From Methylothermaceae bacterium (GTDB taxonomy: Bacteria > Pseudomonadota > Gammaproteobacteria > Methylococcales > Methylothermaceae): DNA of 20,098 nt. The notes under the pieces were generated by a model. That model ran no database searches. It was not told where the DNA came from and saw nothing but the letters and a program-made list of their open reading frames with translations. The position numbers and the translations under genes are program-made. The stretch covers positions 1-20,098 of the forward strand of contig JALVSV010000057.1 of NCBI GenBank assembly GCA_027024125.1. Reading direction: 5' to 3'. The stretch's first letter is position 1, and each line of letters opens with the position of its first letter. Below, in pieces: positions 14,870 to 20,098 of the stretch.

Positions 14870-15558
14870 GCCGACTTCCACGCATCGCTGGCACAGCACT
14901 CCTGACACCAACGTTGAATTTGCTTGATGAACCGAGATCTGGGTATTTCCTCTGCCCCCATACTTAGCAGGTGATTGGTGCGCACCTGGCAGTCGATGAG
15001 GGCGTAATTCCATTGTTGCAACCACCGGGTCAGATGGACAAAAGCAATTTTGGAAGCATTGCTGTGCCGGTGGAACATCGACTCGCCGAAGAAGACCCGG
15101 CCGATGGCAACACCGTACAATCCGCCGGCTAGCGTGCCCTCATACCAGCATTCAACGGAGTGAGCGTGGCCCAGGCTGTGAAGATTCAGATAAGCCGTCT
15201 TCATTTCCGGGGTGATCCAGGTGCCGGTCTCGTCACGCCGTGGGCCAGAGCATGCCTCGATCACCTGATCGAAAGCCTGATCATAGGTGAGGCAATAGCG
15301 CCCTTGTTTCAAGACCTTCTTTAAGCTGCGTGAAACTTTCAGCCGATCGGGAAATAACACCAGTCTTGGATCAGGTGACCACCAGAGAATGGGTTCGCCC
15401 GGGTTGTACCAGGGGAACACACCATGACGATAGGCGCGAAGCAGGCGGGGTGGTGAGAGATCCCCCCCGACAGCAAGCAGACCGTCGGGTTCTTCCAGGG
15501 CCTGCTCCACTGGCGGGAAGTCGTCGTAAGGATGTCTTGGATCGAGTAACTTCAGCAT
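14866..15558 (-). CDS. aat: Leucyl/phenylalanyl-tRNA-protein transferase
   Basis: Aat adds Leu or Phe from aminoacyl-tRNA to proteins with N-terminal Lys or Arg, marking them for ClpS/ClpAP. The 230-residue length matches E. coli Aat (234). Family motifs appear in order: FPPVEQAL, PDGLLAVGGDLSPPRLL, AYRHGVFPWYN, PILWWSPDPR, ETGTWITPEM, AHSVECWYEG, LAGGLYGVAIGRVFFGESMF and LIDCQVRTNHLLSMGA. The N-terminal MLKLLDPRHPYDDFPP is standard. The gene starts 11 bp after the trxB stop and ends with a 4-nt overlap onto bpt. The order trxB-aat-bpt is as in Pseudomonas. Confidence 0.96.
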   Translation of the reverse strand: MLKLLDPRHPYDDFPPVEQALEEPDGLLAVGGDLSPPRLLRAYRHGVFPWYNPGEPILWWSPDPRLVLFPDRLKVSRSLKKVLKQGRYCLTYDQAFDQVIEACSGPRRDETGTWITPEMKTAYLNLHSLGHAHSVECWYEGTLAGGLYGVAIGRVFFGESMFHRHSNASKIAFVHLTRWLQQWNYALIDCQVRTNHLLSMGAEEIPRSRFIKQIQRWCQECCASDAWKSA

Positions 15559-15569
15559 AGGTCGAGGCG

Positions 15570-16535
<966 letters not shown>

Positions 16536-16668
16536 CTATGCTCCCCTTAAGAAGATGAAACGATCAATAGTATCGCCGGCCATGTGCTCTAAGGCAAAAC
16601 GTCTTGTCCCTTGAGCATTCAGGAGCACGCCCTTTAGACTCATAAAGATTGATCGAAGATCATGCGGC

Positions 16669-16745
16669 CCGCTTCGAACGCCTCGCTGGCGAGGCAACTA
16701 CGGGAAAAGTGACGGCATTTTCCGAGGCAGATCGCATGCGCCTCG
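16669..16745. repeat. Cluster of GCCTCG/CGAGGC palindromic motifs
   Basis: GCCTCG at 16680-16685 pairs with CGAGGC at 16690-16695 to form a tight hairpin. A second CGAGGC (16723-16728) pairs with GCCTCG at 16740-16745. Between them, GGAAAA (16703-16708) and TTTTCC (16718-16723) form another short dyad. The segment begins with CCGCTTCGAA and contains GGCGAGGC, both shared with the element at 12636-12729. No T-run follows, so it is not an intrinsic terminator. It may be a degenerate copy of the same repeat, or a structured leader. Confidence 0.4.
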
Positions 16746-16787
16746 ACCTTATCAGGTAACTGAGGCCTGCGTGAGCATGGCTCAGAC

Positions 16788-16816
16788 TTGCCATTCCTGC
16801 CATATTCATCAACAAT
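16788..16816 (+). promoter_or_regulatory. Candidate sigma70-type promoter for ftsK
   Basis: TTGCCA (16788-16793, five of six to the -35 consensus), a 17-bp spacer and AACAAT (16811-16816, four of six to the -10) lie 26-54 bp upstream of the ftsK GTG. Spacing is ideal but the -10 is weak, so this is a tentative call. Confidence 0.3.
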
Positions 16817-16841
16817 GATCTGTTAAATCTGGAACATCACA

Positions 16842-19253
16842 GTGTCGACCCACTTGTCACAAACCAAGAAAGCTAATTTTGAAGAGACTGTGGAACGGGT
16901 GACTCACGGCTTACGTGAGGTCTGGTTATTGTGCTATTTCGCTCTCGGTCTCTATCTTCTGTTGTCTCTTGTCACCTTCGATCTTGAGGATCCGGGTTGG
17001 CGGCATACCGGCAGCGGCCGTACCCTGGCCAATGCTGGAGGGTTGTTTGGCGCCTGGATATCCGATCTGTCCCTGTCGTTTGTGGGCGTGATGGCTTATT
17101 TGTTCCCGGTCATGATCGCCTGGCACGGTTGGCTGGTCTATCGGCATCGAGTAGACTCGCGATGGGGTTGGGGAATTCTGGCCCTGCGCTGGTTTGGATT
17201 TGTCTTGACGGTTCTGGCAGGAGCCAGCCTGTGCTATATCCATTTCAACCGTACACTCCTGGATCTGCCTGAGACCACCGGTGGCATCCTGGGTGGCGAA
17301 ATTGGCGAGTGGCTGATGGGACGCTTCGGTGTGATGGGGGCCACACTGGCGCTGTTGGTGCTCTTCCTGGCGGGCGTCACTTTTTTCACTGGCCTGTCCT
17401 GGCTCAATGTGATGGAGGTGATTGGCAAGTATGTGCTGATGCTATGGGATACAGGATCCACAGGGTTGGTTCAATGGTGGGTACGACAGAAAAACCGGCA
17501 GTCTCTGGGCGATATGGACACGACCGAAGTGACGCCTCCCATGCGAAAAGAACCCAAAGTGGCGCTGGCGCCTGAAGTCGACGACAGCAATACCGAAACC
17601 AGGGCGTATTCGCCCGGAACAGAGAATCAATCAGAGGCTATCCCTGGGAATTCGGCGGTCAAAAAGCCACAAAAGAGATCTCTTCGAACCAAGCAGGACA
17701 CCAACAGCCCGATCATTCGCAAGAAGGCTGCGCCGCGGACGGTAGAGATGGACCTGCCGATGGAAGCTGCCCTGCCGTCCATCGATTTCCTCGAGGAAGC
17801 GATTCTGACCACACAGGGATATTCCCAGTCCGATCTCGAATCAATGTCGGCCCAGCTGGAAGCGGTACTGGCCGATTTCGGCGTCAAGGCCAAGGTCAAG
17901 GAGGTCCATCCAGGCCCTGTCATTACCCGGTTCGAGATTCAGCCGGGTCCAGGCATCAAAGGCAGCCGGATCTCGAATCTGGCAACCGATCTGGCCCGTT
18001 CACTATCGGTACCAAGTGTGCGTGTGGTCGAGGTGATTCCAGGAAAATCCTACGTCGGACTGGAGATTCCCAACCGTGAACGGGAGACCGTCTACCTGCG
18101 TGAGATCCTGAGCAGTCGGGAATACCGACAGGCCAAATCGTCAGTCACCCTCGTCCTGGGTAAAGATATTTCTGGCCGTCCCGTGGTGGCCGATCTGGCC
18201 AAGATGCCACATTTACTGGTGGCAGGAACCACAGGTTCGGGTAAGTCGGTAGCCATCAACGCCATGATTTTGAGCTTACTCTACAAGGCCACGCCGCAGG
18301 AAGTGCGTTTGATCATGATCGATCCCAAGATGTTGGAACTTTCGGTCTATGAGGGCATTCCGCATCTGCTGAGTCCTGTGGTCACCGACATGAAGGAAGC
18401 CGCTTCGGCGTTGCGATGGTGCGTTGCCGAGATGGATCGGCGTTACCGCCTGATGTCCGCACTCAAGGTACGGAACCTGGCCGGATATAACCGCAAGGTT
18501 CAAGAGGCCATCGAGCGGGGTGAACCGATCAAGGACCCATTCTTCCGCAGCGCCGATATGGAAGAGGGTGGTAGTTGGCCGGTACTGGAACCCATGCCGG
18601 TGATCGTGGTGGTCATCGACGAGCTTGCCGACATGATGATGTTGGTGGGCAAGAAGGTCGAAGAACTGATCGCACGTCTGGCGCAAAAGGCCAGGGCCGC
18701 AGGGCTCCATCTGATATTGGCCACCCAGAGGCCTTCAGTGGACGTATTGACTGGTCTGATCAAAGCCAATGTCCCCACCCGAATCGCTTTTCAGGTATCG
18801 TCCAAAGTGGATTCCCGCACGATTCTCGATCAGGGTGGAGCGGAAACCCTGTTGGGAAGCGGAGACATGCTTTTCCTGCCGCCTGGCACAGGTTTCCCAT
18901 TGCGTGCCCATGGGGCTTTCGTGGATGATCACGAGGTACTGAGAGTGGTGGAATTTCTGAAGCAGACCGGCCGTCCTCAATATATCGAGGAGATCATCCG
19001 ATTCCAGGACGATAGCGAAAATCAACCTGGGGAAGGGGAACCTGAAGGGGAAGCGGATGATCTATATGATGAAGCGGTGCGCTTCGTGACCGAAACCAGG
19101 CGGGTGTCCATTTCCAGCGTGCAGCGCAAGTTCAAGATTGGTTACAACCGGGCAGCGAGAATCGTCGAGGAAATGGAACGGGCGGGGGTCGTCAGCCCTG
19201 CCGAAGGGAATGGTTCTCGTACGGTCCTGGCCCCACCTCCAGTGGAGGATTGA
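16842..19253 (+). CDS. ftsK: DNA translocase FtsK
   Basis: FtsK is a septal DNA pump that moves chromosome ends and activates XerCD at dif during division. The 803-residue protein has four N-terminal membrane helices (about 27-47, 75-98, 108-130, 162-187), a short charged linker (about 215-315), the alpha/beta motor (about 320-730) and a C-terminal gamma winged helix (about 738-800). Walker A is GTTGSGKS (462-469, Lys468). Walker B is VVVIDELAD with Asp593-Glu594. The gamma domain contains [19 protein letters not shown], the KOPS-reading helix. It is much shorter than E. coli FtsK (1329) because of the short linker, as in Pseudomonas. The start is GTG with a weak ribosome site. Its stop overlaps a possible TTG start of lolA. 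Confidence 0.97.
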   Translation: MSTHLSQTKKANFEETVERVTHGLREVWLLCYFALGLYLLLSLVTFDLEDPGWRHTGSGRTLANAGGLFGAWISDLSLSFVGVMAYLFPVMIAWHGWLVYRHRVDSRWGWGILALRWFGFVLTVLAGASLCYIHFNRTLLDLPETTGGILGGEIGEWLMGRFGVMGATLALLVLFLAGVTFFTGLSWLNVMEVIGKYVLMLWDTGSTGLVQWWVRQKNRQSLGDMDTTEVTPPMRKEPKVALAPEVDDSNTETRAYSPGTENQSEAIPGNSAVKKPQKRSLRTKQDTNSPIIRKKAAPRTVEMDLPMEAALPSIDFLEEAILTTQGYSQSDLESMSAQLEAVLADFGVKAKVKEVHPGPVITRFEIQPGPGIKGSRISNLATDLARSLSVPSVRVVEVIPGKSYVGLEIPNRERETVYLREILSSREYRQAKSSVTLVLGKDISGRPVVADLAKMPHLLVAGTTGSGKSVAINAMILSLLYKATPQEVRLIMIDPKMLELSVYEGIPHLLSPVVTDMKEAASALRWCVAEMDRRYRLMSALKVRNLAGYNRKVQEAIERGEPIKDPFFRSADMEEGGSWPVLEPMPVIVVVIDELADMMMLVGKKVEELIARLAQKARAAGLHLILATQRPSVDVLTGLIKANVPTRIAFQVSSKVDSRTILDQGGAETLLGSGDMLFLPPGTGFPLRAHGAFVDDHEVLRVVEFLKQTGRPQYIEEIIRFQDDSENQPGEGEPEGEADDLYDEAVRFVTETRRVSISSVQRKFKIGYNRAARIVEEMERAGVVSPAEGNGSRTVLAPPPVED

Positions 19254-19261
19254 AGATTCCT

Positions 19262-19879
19262 ATGGTCAAAAAAAATTTGGCTTTGCTGATCCTCTTGTGG
19301 GTGATCAGTGTGGCTGTTGCAATGCCTCCGCAACAGGATCTCGAGGATTTTCTGGCATCTGTCAGGACCCTTACCGCGGATTTCATCCAACAGACCATCG
19401 ATGAAAAAGGCAACATCAGCCAAGAAAGTCGTGGCAAGTTCTATCTCAAGCGTCCTGGCAAGTTCCGTTGGACCTATCAGCTGCCTTACCGTCAGGAAAT
19501 CGTGGCAGATGGGGGCAAGGTCTGGTTCTACGATCCCGATCTGGAGCAGGTCACCGTCAAGACAATTGACAGCGCCTTGGGCTCTGCCCCTGCGCTTCTG
19601 CTCAGTGGCCAGCTGAAACTGTCACAGCGTTTCGTGGTAACGGCACAGGGAAAGAAGGACGATCTCTCCTGGTTGGAATTAAAGCCCAAAGATGAAGAGG
19701 ATGTCTTCAGACGACTGCGGGTGGAGATGAAGGACGGCCGCTTGCATTCCATGGAGTTGGCCGACAACTTTGGCCAGCTGACCCGAATCCGTTTTTCTGA
19801 AATGAAACTCAATATCCCCCTGGGCGATGAAATCTTCAAGTTCGTTCCACCCCCTGGTGTGGATGTTTTCGAAGGCTGA
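19262..19879 (+). CDS. lolA: Outer-membrane lipoprotein carrier protein LolA
   Basis: LolA is the periplasmic chaperone that carries lipoproteins from LolCDE to LolB. The 205-residue protein has a clear Sec signal peptide, [20 protein letters not shown], with cleavage after AVA. The mature domain shows LolA motifs: [44 protein letters not shown], and the C-terminal F(K/R)VPPGVDVF-like end. I chose ATG 19262. TTG 19250 is also in frame and overlaps the ftsK stop, but the GGAGG lies too close to it, while it is 12 nt from the ATG. The final A of its stop codon is the first base of the rarA ATG. The order ftsK-lolA-rarA is as in E. coli. Confidence 0.95.
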   Translation: MVKKNLALLILLWVISVAVAMPPQQDLEDFLASVRTLTADFIQQTIDEKGNISQESRGKFYLKRPGKFRWTYQLPYRQEIVADGGKVWFYDPDLEQVTVKTIDSALGSAPALLLSGQLKLSQRFVVTAQGKKDDLSWLELKPKDEEDVFRRLRVEMKDGRLHSMELADNFGQLTRIRFSEMKLNIPLGDEIFKFVPPPGVDVFEG

Positions 19880-20098
19880 TGAACGGACCTGAATCCTCGC
19901 GATTCCGGCCTCTGGCCGATCGCCTGCGTCCTCTGGCGCTGCAGGATTTTATCGGGCAGAAGCATTTGCTGGCGCCAGGCAAACCATTGTATGAAGCCAT
20001 CGCCGCAGGGCATCTGCATTCAATGATCCTCTGGGGGCCGCCTGGAACAGGGAAGACCACTTTGGCCCGAATGATTGCACATGTGGTCGATGCGCAAT
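19879..20098 (+). CDS. rarA: Replication-associated recombination protein A, 5' part
   Basis: Only the first 73 codons are present; the window edge cuts the gene. RarA (MgsA) is an AAA+ clamp-loader-like ATPase that acts at stalled replication forks. The visible part has [20 protein letters not shown], the RFC-box-like start typical of RarA, then [20 protein letters not shown] containing Walker A GPPGTGKT. Start ATG 19879 shares its first base with the lolA stop (TGATG), so translation is probably coupled. RuvB or DnaX are excluded by this N-terminal sequence and by the ftsK-lolA context. Confidence 0.95.
   Translation, partial: MNGPESSRFRPLADRLRPLALQDFIGQKHLLAPGKPLYEAIAAGHLHSMILWGPPGTGKTTLARMIAHVVDAQ

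Noticed and set aside
16680..16695. GCCTCG/CGAGGC hairpin as an intrinsic terminator
   Set aside because: It lies between two divergent genes and lacks a T-run on both strands.

Overview
The window reads as ordinary chromosomal DNA of a gammaproteobacterium. The best evidence is gene order. The block pfp-bpt-aat-trxB, divergent from ftsK-lolA-rarA, matches the Pseudomonas arrangement lolA-ftsK-trxB-aat-bpt(-infA-clpA) and is close to the E. coli aat/trxB/ftsK/lolA/rarA neighbourhood. A pyrophosphate-type phosphofructokinase sits where infA would be in Pseudomonas. Such enzymes are common in autotrophic sulfur oxidisers and methanotrophs, so an autotrophic or methylotrophic lineage is likely but not proven. 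I see no rRNA, tRNA, CRISPR array, transposase or phage gene. Almost every gene is intact; only rarA is cut, by the right edge.

Layout. (1) 152-3706, minus strand: cysM-ydbH-ydbL, a cysteine synthase followed by an envelope pair related to the E. coli YdbH/YnbE/YdbL system. YdbL here is a lipoprotein that seems to carry a YnbE-like N-terminus. (2) 3813-5081, plus strand: trhP (yegQ), a U32-family tRNA hydroxylation protein, divergent from cysM. (3) 5305-10058, plus strand: seven closely packed genes forming a small-GTPase/Roadblock signalling cassette. In order they encode a TPR-like protein, a degenerate receiver plus winged-helix protein, an MglA-like GTPase, a divergent Roadblock-like protein, an MglB-like Roadblock protein, an Aer-type PAS protein without a transducer domain, and a PhnD-like binding protein without a signal peptide. 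This is the most interesting part of the window. (4) 10061-10969, minus strand: a cation-diffusion-facilitator transporter, convergent with the cassette. (5) 11150-12577, plus strand: a membrane-anchored dynamin/EHD-like GTPase, followed by a 94-bp inverted-repeat element and a strong terminator. (6) 12812-16529, minus strand: the operon trxB-aat-bpt-pfp. (7) 16842-20098, plus strand: ftsK-lolA-rarA, with 4-nt or smaller start/stop overlaps or very short gaps.

How the genes may work together. The housekeeping blocks cover sulfur assimilation and redox (cysM, trxB), N-degron tagging (aat, bpt), chromosome segregation (ftsK), lipoprotein sorting (lolA) and replication-fork maintenance (rarA). 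The cassette looks like a dedicated pathway. A redox-sensing PAS protein and a cytoplasmic ligand-binding protein could feed a GTPase switch controlled by Roadblock proteins, with the receiver-like and TPR proteins as adaptors or effectors. That wiring is inference from adjacency and domain type. Three palindromic non-coding elements with related motifs lie in intergenic regions (66-109, 12636-12729, 16669-16745).
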